A stretch of DNA of 38,632 nt from a virus: the IMG/VR virus record IMGVR_UViG_3300047356_000336, positions 1 through 38,632 of that record; one strand, given 5' to 3'. Numbering within the stretch: the first letter of the stretch is position 1; each line of letters begins with the position of its first letter. Shown in pieces: positions 1-8,113 of this stretch. A program made the position numbers and the translations under genes. The notes beneath the pieces were generated by a model. The model ran no database searches. It was not told where the DNA came from and saw nothing but the letters and a program-made list of their open reading frames with translations.

Positions 1-1
1 G

Positions 2-556
2 GATAAACTTGCATTGCATTTAAAGAATCCAGAGTATCAAAAGAATAGCAAACTTACTGTTGTTGAACAAGACCGTAACGGAGTAACTATTCCAACAGGT
101 ATTCACTTTGAAAATGAAGCAGGTGATTTCCAGAATGATTTCCGTTTTATGTCAACAGAAATTATTAATGAAAAACTTAAAAGTGTTAAGTTTAAAGGTG
201 CAACATGGGACGTAGAGTTTACTCCATCGTTAGCGGCTATTACAAGAATGAAATTACAAAGTGCGGCACATTCAGAAGAAACAACTTTTACAATTAAAGT
301 TGAAGAAACTGGTGGTGTTAGTGACGTAATGTTTTACTTTGGTGATGCAAATACACACGCAGGTAAGTTTGTGTTCCAAACAGGCGTTGAAGGTAACTTG
401 AAACATCCATGGACATATCCAGTAGCACAAGTACAAGCAATCCTAAACTTAGATGGACAAGCAACAATGAGTCTAAGTGATCAAGGAGCAATGCAAATTA
501 CAGTTGACAGTGGTATGGGTACATATAATTACATTTTACCAGCACAATCTAAGTAG
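2..556 (+). CDS. Probable DNA polymerase sliding clamp (gp45-like), C-terminal part
   Basis: The frame is open to the left edge, so the 5' end of the gene is missing; the TTG at 14 is probably internal. The visible part (about 184 residues) is beta-strand-rich with one early amphipathic helix (around SLAAITRMKLQSA). It ends in alternating hydrophobic strands closing with YNYILPAQSK. This layout resembles the second half of a PCNA/gp45-type clamp, which encircles DNA, gives the polymerase processivity and, in T4, also activates late transcription. The late-promoter motifs elsewhere in the window fit a phage that has such a clamp. Identity rests on fold-like pattern and end-motif similarity, not on a diagnostic catalytic motif. 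A structural protein of similar composition is the alternative. Confidence 0.5.
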   Translation, partial: DKLALHLKNPEYQKNSKLTVVEQDRNGVTIPTGIHFENEAGDFQNDFRFMSTEIINEKLKSVKFKGATWDVEFTPSLAAITRMKLQSAAHSEETTFTIKVEETGGVSDVMFYFGDANTHAGKFVFQTGVEGNLKHPWTYPVAQVQAILNLDGQATMSLSDQGAMQITVDSGMGTYNYILPAQSK

Positions 557-565
557 GAGAAAAAG

Positions 566-2101
566 TTGAATACGGACTTAACAACAGAACAAAAAGACTA
601 TGCAATCTTTCTTCCAGCTCTAAGTGGATTCTACGCAACATTTGTAGGTAAACAAAGACGTGAAGAATATGTTGAAGAAAGTCGTATTCCTTATCCTAAT
701 ATGGAAAGTATGAATTGGTTAAACAAAAAAGAAGGATTGTTTAACTATCATTGGACATTGTACTCAGCAGGACATGCTGAGTTAGATACAATGAAAGATG
801 CACCTAAAGAACTTATGGTTAGAGAACGTGATCGTAAAAACAGTTGGTTACTTGGTGACAGTGGTGGCTTCCAAATTGGTAAAGGTGTTTGGGAAGGCGA
901 CTGGAAAGATCCTAATTGTCCTAAAGCACAAAAGAAACGTGAGCAAGTACTTGCGTGGATGGATGCTTATATGGACTATGGTATGATACTTGATATTCCG
1001 GCTTGGGTGGCACGTTCGCCTGCTGGTGTTAAAGCAACAGGTATTAGTACATACCAAGAAGCAGTTGATGCTACACGTATTAATAACGATTACTTTATGG
1101 CTAACCGTAACGGTAATTGTAAGTTCTTAAATGTACTACAAGGCGAAAATCATGCTGATGCAGAAGATTGGTATCAACAAATGAAAGACTATTGTGATCC
1201 GGCTAAGTATCCAGACACACACTTTAACGGATGGTCAATGGGTGGACAGAACATGTGTGATATACACTTAGTTCTTAAACGTATTGTAGCATTACGTTTT
1301 GATGGTTTGCTTGAACAAGGCAAACATGACTTTATGCACTTTCTAGGAACAAGTAAACTAGAATGGGCTACACTACTAACTGACATACAAAGAGCAGTAC
1401 GTAAGTATCATAATCCAAACTTTACAATTACATTTGATTGTGCTTCTCCTTTCCTTGCTACAGCAAATGGACAAATTTATATTCAAACTGAAACTGAAGA
1501 TAGAACTAAATGGGTCTATAGAATGGTTCCAAGTATTGATGAATTAAAGTATGCAACTGATACACGTAACTTTAGAGATGCAGTATTAGCAGATGGTATC
1601 TTTAAAAACTTTACTGATAGTCCTTTAACTAAAAACATCAAAGTAAATGACGTTTGTATATATGCTCCTGGTGATGTTAATAAAGTCGGTGGGCCTAAAA
1701 TACTTAAAGGTGAAATTGATCGAGACAAGCATGGTGCTCCTATCCTTGATGAGCAAGGTAACGAGCAAGTGCGTAAAAGAGATTCAACTAGTTGGGATAG
1801 TTTTAGCTATGCTATACAAATGGGTCATAATGTATGGAGTCATATTAATGCAGTGCAAGAGGCAAATAGACAATACGACAGTGGAAGTGTTCCGGCAATG
1901 CTTGTGGAGGAGCAATTCGACAGGCTATATTTTAGAGATGTTGTGGAAGCAATATTTGCAACTTCAAACAGAGATGAAGCAGAAGCAATCATAGAAGAAT
2001 ATAGTAAATTTTGGATGTCAATTATTGGCACTAGAGGAGCAACTGGTAAAAAGACTGTAAATGCAAATACAGGATTTGGAAACTTATTTACGGAGGTATA
2101 A
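566..2101 (+). CDS. dpdA: DpdA-like tRNA-guanine transglycosylase-family DNA base exchange enzyme
   Basis: TTG start 8 bases after a GGAG ribosome-binding site; 511 residues. The TGT-family motifs occur in order: GDSGGFQ with Asp98, the base-binding and acid/base region; NVLQGE near 189-194; GWSMGGQ near 222-228, matching the GYAIGG motif; HFLGTSKLEW near 258-267, matching the MGVGTP region; and TFDCASPF with Asp291, the expected nucleophile. In phages this family (DpdA) exchanges guanine in DNA for a 7-deazaguanine base. The CxCx2C...H zinc site of bacterial tRNA TGT is not visible after Asp291, which argues against an ordinary tRNA enzyme. QueD-like, FolE and QueE proteins encoded nearby would supply the precursor. 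The DNA substrate is inferred from context. Confidence 0.85.
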   Translation: MNTDLTTEQKDYAIFLPALSGFYATFVGKQRREEYVEESRIPYPNMESMNWLNKKEGLFNYHWTLYSAGHAELDTMKDAPKELMVRERDRKNSWLLGDSGGFQIGKGVWEGDWKDPNCPKAQKKREQVLAWMDAYMDYGMILDIPAWVARSPAGVKATGISTYQEAVDATRINNDYFMANRNGNCKFLNVLQGENHADAEDWYQQMKDYCDPAKYPDTHFNGWSMGGQNMCDIHLVLKRIVALRFDGLLEQGKHDFMHFLGTSKLEWATLLTDIQRAVRKYHNPNFTITFDCASPFLATANGQIYIQTETEDRTKWVYRMVPSIDELKYATDTRNFRDAVLADGIFKNFTDSPLTKNIKVNDVCIYAPGDVNKVGGPKILKGEIDRDKHGAPILDEQGNEQVRKRDSTSWDSFSYAIQMGHNVWSHINAVQEANRQYDSGSVPAMLVEEQFDRLYFRDVVEAIFATSNRDEAEAIIEEYSKFWMSIIGTRGATGKKTVNANTGFGNLFTEV

Positions 2102-2103
2102 AG

Positions 2104-2289
2104 ATGGCGACAGGAAGAAAAAGTAAAAGTGCAAAAAAACTACAAAGTATGCACGACTACTTACATAACAAAGTAGAAGATGTTGAAAAAGAACGTTTAG
2201 GTGATAGATCATACAATCACAAAGCTCACCTTATTAGTCTTAAAAAACAAAAACTCGCTGTAAAGGATCAGCTTAATAAAAATGAATAG
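2104..2289 (+). CDS. Small charged coiled-coil protein, DUF465/YdcH-like
   Basis: 61 residues, ATG start 3 bases after the dpdA stop, with GGAGG inside the dpdA end as the ribosome-binding site. It is strongly basic and helical. The pattern (HDYLHNKVEDVEKER ... HLISLKKQKLAVKDQL) resembles DUF465/SlyX-like short helical hairpins, where an LKKxKLxLKDxI segment is typical. Function is unknown. Its last bases overlap the next start, so the two are probably translated together. Confidence 0.6.
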   Translation: MATGRKSKSAKKLQSMHDYLHNKVEDVEKERLGDRSYNHKAHLISLKKQKLAVKDQLNKNE

Positions 2290-2812
2290 AGATTATGATG
2301 ATGGCGTCAAAGATGACGTTGTATACTTTACAGGTTACGAAGTAGAGCATACGCCAGTACACGGCGAGCATACATTATTTGTTGTAGGTCCACAAGATCC
2401 TGCAGAAGTAATTGCAAAGGCAAAGAAAGAAGCAGTCGAACATATCTACTTAGGTGCCAATCAAAGTTTTAATATTGATGGCGGCACTAGTAGACAATGG
2501 GATGGATTAGTTCAAGAATTATGCCAAGCAGGGTTTTGGGTTACACTAGACTATGATGTTAGATATCATGAATATGTGCTAGAAGCAGGATACAATGAAC
2601 ATAATAAGTTTATTAGTATGATTAGTGTAAAACTGCCTCATATCGATCAACTTAACTATAATGCATGTGTTAAAATTGATGATAAGGACTTTAAAGCATC
2701 AAATGCAGGTGTTTGGGTACATTATGCTAGAGATTTACAACCAAGAGATAAGTTTACATCTTGGGAAAAATATGAAAATGATTCACCAATATCTATTGAC
2801 AACGATGAGTAA
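2282..2812 (+). CDS. Conserved marine-phage protein of unknown function
   Basis: 176 residues, starting inside the end of the previous gene (8-base overlap). No catalytic motif was recognised. Features include an acidic N-terminus, a HTPVHGEHTLFVVG strand, the phrase IYLGANQSF, and LPHIDQLNYNA followed by a KIDDKDF segment. I recall similar proteins in T4-like cyanophages next to the QueD-like gene that follows here. This position between dpdA and a QueD-like gene suggests a link to base modification, but that is inference only. Confidence 0.7.
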   Translation: MNRDYDDGVKDDVVYFTGYEVEHTPVHGEHTLFVVGPQDPAEVIAKAKKEAVEHIYLGANQSFNIDGGTSRQWDGLVQELCQAGFWVTLDYDVRYHEYVLEAGYNEHNKFISMISVKLPHIDQLNYNACVKIDDKDFKASNAGVWVHYARDLQPRDKFTSWEKYENDSPISIDNDE

Positions 2813-2824
2813 AGGTAGTATAAT
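2796..2824 (+). promoter_or_regulatory. Consensus sigma-70 promoter (TTGACA-N17-TATAAT)
   Basis: TTGACA at 2796-2801 and TATAAT at 2819-2824 are separated by exactly 17 bases. It lies at the end of one gene, and its -10 box ends 2 bases before the annotated ATG at 2827. A transcript would therefore begin near 2831, inside the next reading frame. Confidence 0.7.
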
Positions 2825-2826
2825 AA

Positions 2827-3288
2827 ATGCAACAAGAACGACATTATGACTATATGATGCGTAGAATGAAAGAGGCAGATATGATTGACGCTAAAGCAAA
2901 AGCAATGAAAGAAGCAAAACGTATGATTTGGGTAACCTTTAAGAAAGAAGGTATCCATAAGTATCCTGCGGCACTAGATGATCCTAGTCTTGCAACAGGA
3001 GATGAATATGATGTTAGTTTTTTGGGATATCCCCATAGACACATATTTCATTTTAGAGTAGGTATTACTGTTACACATAATGACAGAGATATCGAGTTTA
3101 TTCAATTTAAAAGATGGATGGAGAAACTTTACGCAGAAAAAACACTTGAACTAGATTATAAGTCATGTGAAATGATGTCAGATGATTTATACGAGCAGAT
3201 TACAACAAAATATACCGGACGTGAGGTCCACATCGAAATTTCCGAAGACGGAGAGAACGGTGCACATATTACATACCCTAGCTATTAA
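2827..3288 (+). CDS. QueD-like (6-pyruvoyltetrahydropterin synthase fold) protein
   Basis: 153 residues from ATG 2827. The pattern fits the PTPS/QueD fold: a first zinc histidine in FKKEGIHKYPAA (His44), then the paired ligands in YPHRHIFHF (His70, His72). The DF-like segment IEFIQFKRWM follows, and the C-terminal strand VHIEISEDGENGAHITY stands where the family has its conserved Glu. QueD makes 6-carboxy-tetrahydropterin, the second step from GTP to 7-deazaguanine, which fits FolE, QueE and DpdA nearby. The family call is by motif, and the usual catalytic Cys is not obvious. A consensus promoter overlaps the start, so transcripts from it would need a downstream start such as ATG 2854 or 2857; residues 1-30 may then not belong to that product. 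Confidence 0.6.
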   Translation: MQQERHYDYMMRRMKEADMIDAKAKAMKEAKRMIWVTFKKEGIHKYPAALDDPSLATGDEYDVSFLGYPHRHIFHFRVGITVTHNDRDIEFIQFKRWMEKLYAEKTLELDYKSCEMMSDDLYEQITTKYTGREVHIEISEDGENGAHITYPSY

Positions 3289-3300
3289 AGGAGATAACAA

Positions 3301-3564
3301 ATGGCCACCCAGGGTGAATACTTTGCTAATAATCCAGAGATTGTCAAGATCTTTGATGACATAGAACGTTTTAAAGCGTTCTGTAGAACCGCTTACTTGT
3401 TTGGTCATGATGGCTACACTTGGGACGAAAGCAATCTGTATAATAATAAAAGTCGTGCTTGGCAGGCTTATAGCAGATTCCGTTCAGGCGGTAAACGTAA
3501 ATTTAATAACCAACGTAATGACCGTAATGGTCAAGGACGTTATCAGAGTAATAGGAGACACTAA
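3301..3564 (+). CDS. Small basic phage protein, possible nucleic-acid binder
   Basis: 87 residues with a strong AAGGAG ribosome-binding site. The N-terminal half is helical (PEIVKIFDDIERFKAFC). The C-terminal third is very rich in Arg, Asn and Gly, ending in RYQSNRRH, and looks disordered and able to bind RNA or DNA. I recall similar small proteins in marine T4-like phages. No function is known to me. Its stop overlaps the next start (TAATG). Confidence 0.65.
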   Translation: MATQGEYFANNPEIVKIFDDIERFKAFCRTAYLFGHDGYTWDESNLYNNKSRAWQAYSRFRSGGKRKFNNQRNDRNGQGRYQSNRRH

Positions 3565-4640
3565 TGGCAATCTTTATTGTAGACATTGAAGCAGTAGATA
3601 CTAGGTATACTAAGCAGTGGAAAGAATATCTTCCAAAGCAACTGCAACGATCTACGAATGAAGAAGTCATTGTTATTAGTGGTGGAGAAGTACCTCAGGC
3701 TACAACGCCTGGGGCATTTCTTAACTTTGCTGGAACTAACAATTATAAATCTCAACAGATGTTAGAGATTAGCAGGATGTTTGCAAGTGGTGAAATTAAA
3801 GACGGTGATTATTTTATCTACACCGATGCCTGGAATCCTACAGTTATTCAACTACGCTATATGGCAGAGCTATTGGGTGTTGACATTCGCATTGGTGGTT
3901 TGTGGCATGCAGGTAGTTATGATCCACAAGACTTTTTAGGTAGACTCATAGGCGACAAGCCTTGGGTAAGAAATGCAGAACGTAGTATGTTTGATTGTTA
4001 TGATCACAACTTTTTTGCTACACAGTTTCATATTGATCTATTTTTACAAACATTTAAGAACAAAGATAATCCTAAAGAATTCCAACAGGTAAACGAAGAT
4101 AAAATTAAACGTGTTGGTTGGCCAATGGAGTATTTGGCTACTAGTTTAGATAGTTACAAAAGTATGCCTAAAGAAGATATAATTTTGTTTCCACACAGAG
4201 TTGCTCCGGAGAAACAAGTTGAAATTTTTAGAGATTTAAAAGAACAATTACCACAGTATGAGTTTGTTGTGTGCCAAGAAAAAGAACTATCAAAAAATGA
4301 TTATCATAATTTGTTAGGTAGAGCTAAACTTGTGTTTAGTGCTAACTTACAAGAAACATTAGGTATTAGTTGGTATGAAGGTTTGTTAGTTGATACTATT
4401 CCTATGGTTCCTGATAGACTTAGTTATAGTGAAATGGCAGATCAACCTTTTAAGTATCCAAGTATTTGGACTAAAAACTTTGAACAATACAAAAAGTTTA
4501 GACCACAACTTATTGACAAAGTAATTGATTATATGGAAAACTATGATAGTTACAAGGCTCCTATGAATACACAATTATACAACTTAAAAAGATCTTTCTT
4601 TAGTGGTGAAGCATTATACAAGGAGGTAAGCAATGGGTGA
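3564..4640 (+). CDS. GT-B-fold glycosyltransferase (GT4-like)
   Basis: 358 residues, start overlapping the previous stop. The C-terminal half reads as a family-4-type nucleotide-sugar binding domain. It has ILFPHRVAPEKQVEIF around 207-222, then an EX7E motif from Glu264 to Glu272 (ETLGISWYEG). The N-terminal half contains YIYTDAW, and GLWHAGSYD near 112-120. It should transfer a sugar from an activated donor. The acceptor could be a modified DNA base, a host surface sugar or a phage protein. Location in a block with dpdA and queD-like genes makes DNA or nucleotide glycosylation an open possibility. Confidence 0.75.
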   Translation: MAIFIVDIEAVDTRYTKQWKEYLPKQLQRSTNEEVIVISGGEVPQATTPGAFLNFAGTNNYKSQQMLEISRMFASGEIKDGDYFIYTDAWNPTVIQLRYMAELLGVDIRIGGLWHAGSYDPQDFLGRLIGDKPWVRNAERSMFDCYDHNFFATQFHIDLFLQTFKNKDNPKEFQQVNEDKIKRVGWPMEYLATSLDSYKSMPKEDIILFPHRVAPEKQVEIFRDLKEQLPQYEFVVCQEKELSKNDYHNLLGRAKLVFSANLQETLGISWYEGLLVDTIPMVPDRLSYSEMADQPFKYPSIWTKNFEQYKKFRPQLIDKVIDYMENYDSYKAPMNTQLYNLKRSFFSGEALYKEVSNG

Positions 4641-4980
4641 TGATTACGATATAACTTATACTGCTGGAACTTCTAGTTCTAGTTATGCTACTGCTAATGA
4701 TTCTAATTTAACAGTTACAATAGGTGGAACAGACAGTGATCCAACTTCGCATACTATAACTTTAGATAGTATGGAAATGAACGACACAGGTACAGAGTTT
4801 ACGTACAATATGCCTACCTTTGAACAAAAAGATTTTGTAGATAGAATGCCTCTTGTTTCACGTATAGAAGAAATGTGTGACGAATATCCTGCACTTTTAA
4901 AAGCATATGAGCAGTTTAAACTAATTTACAAAATGACAGAGCAAGACTACGAAGGCAAATTAAAAGAAAGAAACATATAA
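4633..4980 (+). CDS. Conserved phage hypothetical protein
   Basis: 115 residues, AGGAGG ribosome-binding site, 8-base overlap with the glycosyltransferase gene. The N-terminal 50 residues are Ser/Thr-rich and look like extended strands or linker. The C-terminal 60 are helical with RIEEMCDEYPALLKAYEQF, which I recall from small cyanophage proteins. No function can be assigned. Confidence 0.65.
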   Translation: MGDDYDITYTAGTSSSSYATANDSNLTVTIGGTDSDPTSHTITLDSMEMNDTGTEFTYNMPTFEQKDFVDRMPLVSRIEEMCDEYPALLKAYEQFKLIYKMTEQDYEGKLKERNI

Positions 4981-5399
4981 TGTTTGAATTTTTTAGAAAT
5001 AGAAAACGTGTAATTACAGATAGAAGCGGAAAAGTACCTTACTTAGTACGTTGGTATTTGTTTTTAAAAGACAGGAAAAACTTTCCTTTTAATATTACAC
5101 TACATAAAGTTTTAGTAAGTGACGAACCTACACTACATGATCATCCGTGGAGTTGGGGAGCATTTATTATTAAAGGCGGCTATTGGGAACATACACCACA
5201 AGGTAAGTTTTGGCGTGGTCCAGGTAGCATACGTTTTCGTTCAGCAAAAGATTTACATTGGTTAGAACTTGCTAAAGACGAAGATGGAAATAATATTCCA
5301 TGTTGGAGTTTGTTCTTCATGGGTAAAAAGGCACAAAGCTGGGGCTTTGTTAAAAACGGTAAATGGATTGACAATAAGGATTATTTAAAAAATGTTTAA
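4980..5399 (+). CDS. Cupin-like single-domain protein
   Basis: 139 residues, start overlapping the previous stop. It carries a cupin-type core: HDHPWSWG (His53, His55), a Gly-rich turn, then YWEHTPQG with Glu70 and His71, and the second-motif-like stretch GPGSIRFRSAKDLHWLEL. These could form a metal site. Many phage cupins act on small hydroxylated or sugar compounds, but the substrate here is unknown. It sits between conserved small genes in a closely packed run. Confidence 0.65.
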   Translation: MFEFFRNRKRVITDRSGKVPYLVRWYLFLKDRKNFPFNITLHKVLVSDEPTLHDHPWSWGAFIIKGGYWEHTPQGKFWRGPGSIRFRSAKDLHWLELAKDEDGNNIPCWSLFFMGKKAQSWGFVKNGKWIDNKDYLKNV

Positions 5400-5586
5400 T
5401 ACAAGACAAGACCTCACTGAATGGGCTATCGAACAAGTTAACAAATATGGTATTAGGCAACCTGAAACTTATACAGAACAAGAAATTAAAGATGCATGTT
5501 TAGAAGTTCCAAGTTGGGCTATTACAAAGCATGTTGAAAAAAGAAATATTCAATTACTAGACGAGGACGATGGATATCATGATTAA
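5392..5586 (+). CDS. Small hypothetical protein
   Basis: 64 residues, overlapping the cupin gene by 8 bases and the next gene by up to 17. It is helical and acidic at the C-terminus (LLDEDDGYHD). No motif was recognised; it is kept because of its tight fit between two real genes. Confidence 0.55.
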   Translation: MFNTRQDLTEWAIEQVNKYGIRQPETYTEQEIKDACLEVPSWAITKHVEKRNIQLLDEDDGYHD

Positions 5587-6115
5587 GAAACATTATTATA
5601 GTTGGGCTGACGTTGAAAAAATGTGCGTTAGTATTGTAAATCAAATGTATAAAGATAATTGGAAGCCTGATTATATTGTAGGTATTACCCGTGGTGGTAA
5701 TGTACCTGCTACTATTATTAGTAACATGACTGGCATACGTTGCGAAGCAATTAAAGTAAGTCTACGTGATGATAATAGTGAAAGTGAAAGTAACTGTTGG
5801 ATGGCTGAAGATGCATATGGCTATGTTGAAAACCCAGGACCTACTGCCGGACCGCATCATAAAAACATTCTTATTGTAGATGATATTAATGATACTGGTG
5901 CTACGTTTAATTGGATTACACAAGATTGGAAAGCAGGTTGTTTGCCAGATGATCCTAAATGGAATAATGTGTTTGGTAACAATGTTCGCTTTGCTACACT
6001 AACAGAAAACTTAGCAAGTGACTTTGATAAAGTTAACTACACATGTCATGAAGTTAATAAAGCCGAAGAAGATGTTTGGTTAGTTTATCCGTGGGAAAAC
6101 GTAGGAGAATATTAA
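5570..6115 (+). CDS. Purine-type phosphoribosyltransferase
   Basis: 181 residues. The PRPP-binding loop is clear: ILIVDDINDTGAT around residues 100-112. The N-terminal YIVGITRGGNVPA is the usual PP-loop region, and the C-terminal WLVYPWE is typical of xanthine/hypoxanthine-type enzymes. It should join a base to PRPP, or act in reverse, in purine or modified-base salvage. The start could be ATG 5570 or ATG 5579; GAGG lies just upstream of 5570. With base-modification genes nearby it could serve deazaguanine or nucleotide recycling, which is inference. Confidence 0.8.
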   Translation: MDIMIKKHYYSWADVEKMCVSIVNQMYKDNWKPDYIVGITRGGNVPATIISNMTGIRCEAIKVSLRDDNSESESNCWMAEDAYGYVENPGPTAGPHHKNILIVDDINDTGATFNWITQDWKAGCLPDDPKWNNVFGNNVRFATLTENLASDFDKVNYTCHEVNKAEEDVWLVYPWENVGEY

Positions 6116-6696
6116 TGATTGAAAAGCAGTTTATCTTTCCAACACAAGTATTTAGAGCTGTATACGATAAGTCTCAAGAGCTACAAAAGTCTGTAGTTCC
6201 TGAATTATTAGCAAAAGAAAAAACAGATACATCTCCTGTAAGATATACTGCTAACGGATACACGTCATATGGTAATGAAAGTATTTTAGAAAATCCGTTG
6301 TTTGAAGACTTAAAAAACTTTATCGATACATGTGTACAAGAATGTCACAAAGAAACTAAACTACAACATACGCCTTCACTTAAGAGCAGTTGGTTTAGTA
6401 TTAATCGTAAATACACATACCACGAAGAACACAATCATCTTCCAGACACATGGAGTGGAGTATACTATATTCAAGCAGATCAAGATCATCCGGGACTAAC
6501 ACTTGTTAATCCTAACATGAAGGCCAACTGGCCTAGAGTAAATGTTTCAGAACTTAATGAAGCAAACTCTCCTAATGTAACTTGTGCGGCAACGACAGGA
6601 AGTTTAATTATTTTTCCAAGTCATTTGCATCACAAAGTTGAACAACAACTTACAGATAAAGAACGTATAATGGTGGCATTTAATTATGGATTCTAA
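6115..6696 (+). CDS. Putative 2OG-Fe(II) oxygenase (TIGR02466-like)
   Basis: 193 residues from ATG 6115, chosen because it overlaps the previous stop as TAATG; an upstream in-frame extension would overlap 40 bases. The core resembles the TIGR02466 putative 2OG-Fe(II) oxygenase family: a His-rich entry HEEHNHLPD (103-111), WSGVYYIQ, then GSLIIFPSHLHHKVEQ with the distal iron His at 172/173, and Arg184 for 2-oxoglutarate. The substrate is unknown. Confidence 0.75.
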   Translation: MIEKQFIFPTQVFRAVYDKSQELQKSVVPELLAKEKTDTSPVRYTANGYTSYGNESILENPLFEDLKNFIDTCVQECHKETKLQHTPSLKSSWFSINRKYTYHEEHNHLPDTWSGVYYIQADQDHPGLTLVNPNMKANWPRVNVSELNEANSPNVTCAATTGSLIIFPSHLHHKVEQQLTDKERIMVAFNYGF

Positions 6697-7054
6697 ACCT
6701 TGGACAGATGTTTTAATTGACTCAAAAGAGTTTACAGTATATAAAGATGGTTATCCAGTTACTGAAGGACATATACTTTTTGTTCCTAAAGAAGAAAACT
6801 GGCAAGGCCTTACTAAATGTATGGAAGCGGCATACAAATGGGGATACGATTGGGTTGAACGCGGATATTGTGATGCGTTTAATATTGGTCAAAACGTTGG
6901 AGAAGCGGCAGGACAAACTGTTATGTATCCACACGTTCACTTAATTCCTAGGCGCAAAGGCGATATGGATGATCCACGCGGCGGCGTAAGACACGTGATA
7001 CCTAACAAAGGCAACTACAGGAAAGGAACTTATGTTGAAACAGCAAATGATTGA
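6686..7054 (+). CDS. HIT-family nucleotide hydrolase-like protein
   Basis: 122 residues. The N-terminal strand GHILFVPK and the C-terminal YPHVHLIPRR match the HIT core. The HxHxH signature has Tyr81 in place of the first His, but the expected nucleophile His83 and the third His85 are kept. HIT proteins split dinucleoside polyphosphates or nucleoside phosphoramidates. DPRGGVRHVIPNKGNY is the usual tail. It overlaps the oxygenase gene by 11 bases. Confidence 0.8.
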   Translation: MDSKPWTDVLIDSKEFTVYKDGYPVTEGHILFVPKEENWQGLTKCMEAAYKWGYDWVERGYCDAFNIGQNVGEAAGQTVMYPHVHLIPRRKGDMDDPRGGVRHVIPNKGNYRKGTYVETAND

Positions 7055-7238
7055 AGCGGCAAGAAAACATGCCGAAGCAGAAATCTTATTACACAAAACT
7101 AATATTAATGTGTATATGGAAAAGGTTGTGGGCATTGGCGAACATTCAGATATTATTGAAACTATTCAAAAAGAACTGGATAAAATGGCCGCGGCACACG
7201 ATCGTATGGAAATGCTAGACAAGTATTTTAATGACTAG
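7032..7238 (+). CDS. Small conserved phage protein
   Basis: 68 residues, start 23 bases inside the HIT gene, stop overlapping the next start. It is helical with a VVGIGEHSDIIETIQKEL segment that I recall in small marine T4-like phage proteins. No function is known. Confidence 0.6.
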   Translation: MLKQQMIEAARKHAEAEILLHKTNINVYMEKVVGIGEHSDIIETIQKELDKMAAAHDRMEMLDKYFND

Positions 7239-8043
7239 AACACTATTCATCGGCGACAGTCACGCACACGGATATTCCGAAATTGGTGATACAATCTCAG
7301 CATGGCAAGATAATAACTATGCTGAGATCTATGCTGATGAAAATAATAAAGAAGTTGTTATCTATAGTCAACCAGGTGGATGTAATAGAAAATATCCTGC
7401 TTGGGTTAAATCAATACTTGATCGTTATGACGACATTGATGAAGTATTTGTACAAAGTACATACTGGAATAGATTCTTACTTGCATGTTCACGTAACTTA
7501 GATGTTGGTGAAAACACAAATGTAGATTTATTCTTAGATGACAATCAACCAAAAGACAAAAAGATACAAAGATATACAGATCATCGTGTAACTGAAAATT
7601 ACATTGAAATGATTGATCAAGTTAGAAAAGAGAACTATGAAGAATTCAAAGGTTTCTTTTTTGATGATATGAAAGTACAAGCAGACTTTAAACCCTTTCA
7701 TGAAAAGTATATCTACACAAAACTTTGGCACGAGCTAGTAACACCTTTACAATACAAAGACTATTGTTTAGACTTATTAGCAATTGATACTATGTGTGCT
7801 AGACGAGATATTAAATGGTATCAATGGACGATTAACAATAGAGTATTTGTTCCTGACAATGTTGAGCTTTACGGAGATTGGCAAGCAGGTACAAAAGCAT
7901 CATCGTCCGCAGAAGGTTATTTGCAATTAGCAAAGGCCATTAACATAGAAACGGACGAACACAGAGTCGACGGCGAGCATTATACTAAGAATATACATGA
8001 ATTGATTGCCAAAGACTACCTAAATTATGTTAAAAAAGGTTGA
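7231..8043 (+). CDS. SGNH/GDSL-like hydrolase
   Basis: 270 residues. Block I is at the N-terminus (FIGDSHAHG, nucleophile Ser10), and the C-terminal DGEHYTKN supplies a DxxH pair. SGNH enzymes remove or move acyl groups on sugars, lipids or peptides. The middle of the protein is less typical, so activity is inferred. Its end carries the -35 box of the next promoter. A second SGNH-type protein lies in the minus-strand island at 35684-36337. Confidence 0.7.
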   Translation: MTRTLFIGDSHAHGYSEIGDTISAWQDNNYAEIYADENNKEVVIYSQPGGCNRKYPAWVKSILDRYDDIDEVFVQSTYWNRFLLACSRNLDVGENTNVDLFLDDNQPKDKKIQRYTDHRVTENYIEMIDQVRKENYEEFKGFFFDDMKVQADFKPFHEKYIYTKLWHELVTPLQYKDYCLDLLAIDTMCARRDIKWYQWTINNRVFVPDNVELYGDWQAGTKASSSAEGYLQLAKAINIETDEHRVDGEHYTKNIHELIAKDYLNYVKKG

Positions 8044-8068
8044 CATAGACCTAAATATATTGTATAAT
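8040..8068 (+). promoter_or_regulatory. Consensus sigma-70 promoter for folE-queE
   Basis: TTGACA at 8040-8045, 17-base spacer, TATAAT at 8063-8068. Transcription would start near 8075, giving a leader of about 40 bases before the folE ATG. The -35 box begins inside the stop region of the SGNH gene. Confidence 0.85.
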
Positions 8069-8080
8069 ATAAACTATTAC

Positions 8081-8096
8081 AGGCAATCCACTGCCT
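8081..8096 (+). promoter_or_regulatory. Short leader hairpin before folE
   Basis: AGGCA (8081-8085) pairs with TGCCT (8092-8096) around a 6-base loop, only a few bases after the expected transcript start. It may protect the 5' end. The A-rich tail of a preQ1-I riboswitch is not present. Confidence 0.35.
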
Positions 8097-8113
8097 TAAC
8101 ATCGGAGAAGTAA

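Noticed and set aside
504-529. TTGACA ... TATAAT promoter at the end of the clamp gene
   Set aside because: The spacer is only 14 bases, and it lies in coding sequence; too short for a normal sigma-70 promoter.
8069-8113. PreQ1 riboswitch before folE
   Set aside because: The leader is short, with a simple 5-base hairpin and no A-rich tail or pseudoknot partner matching a preQ1-I motif.
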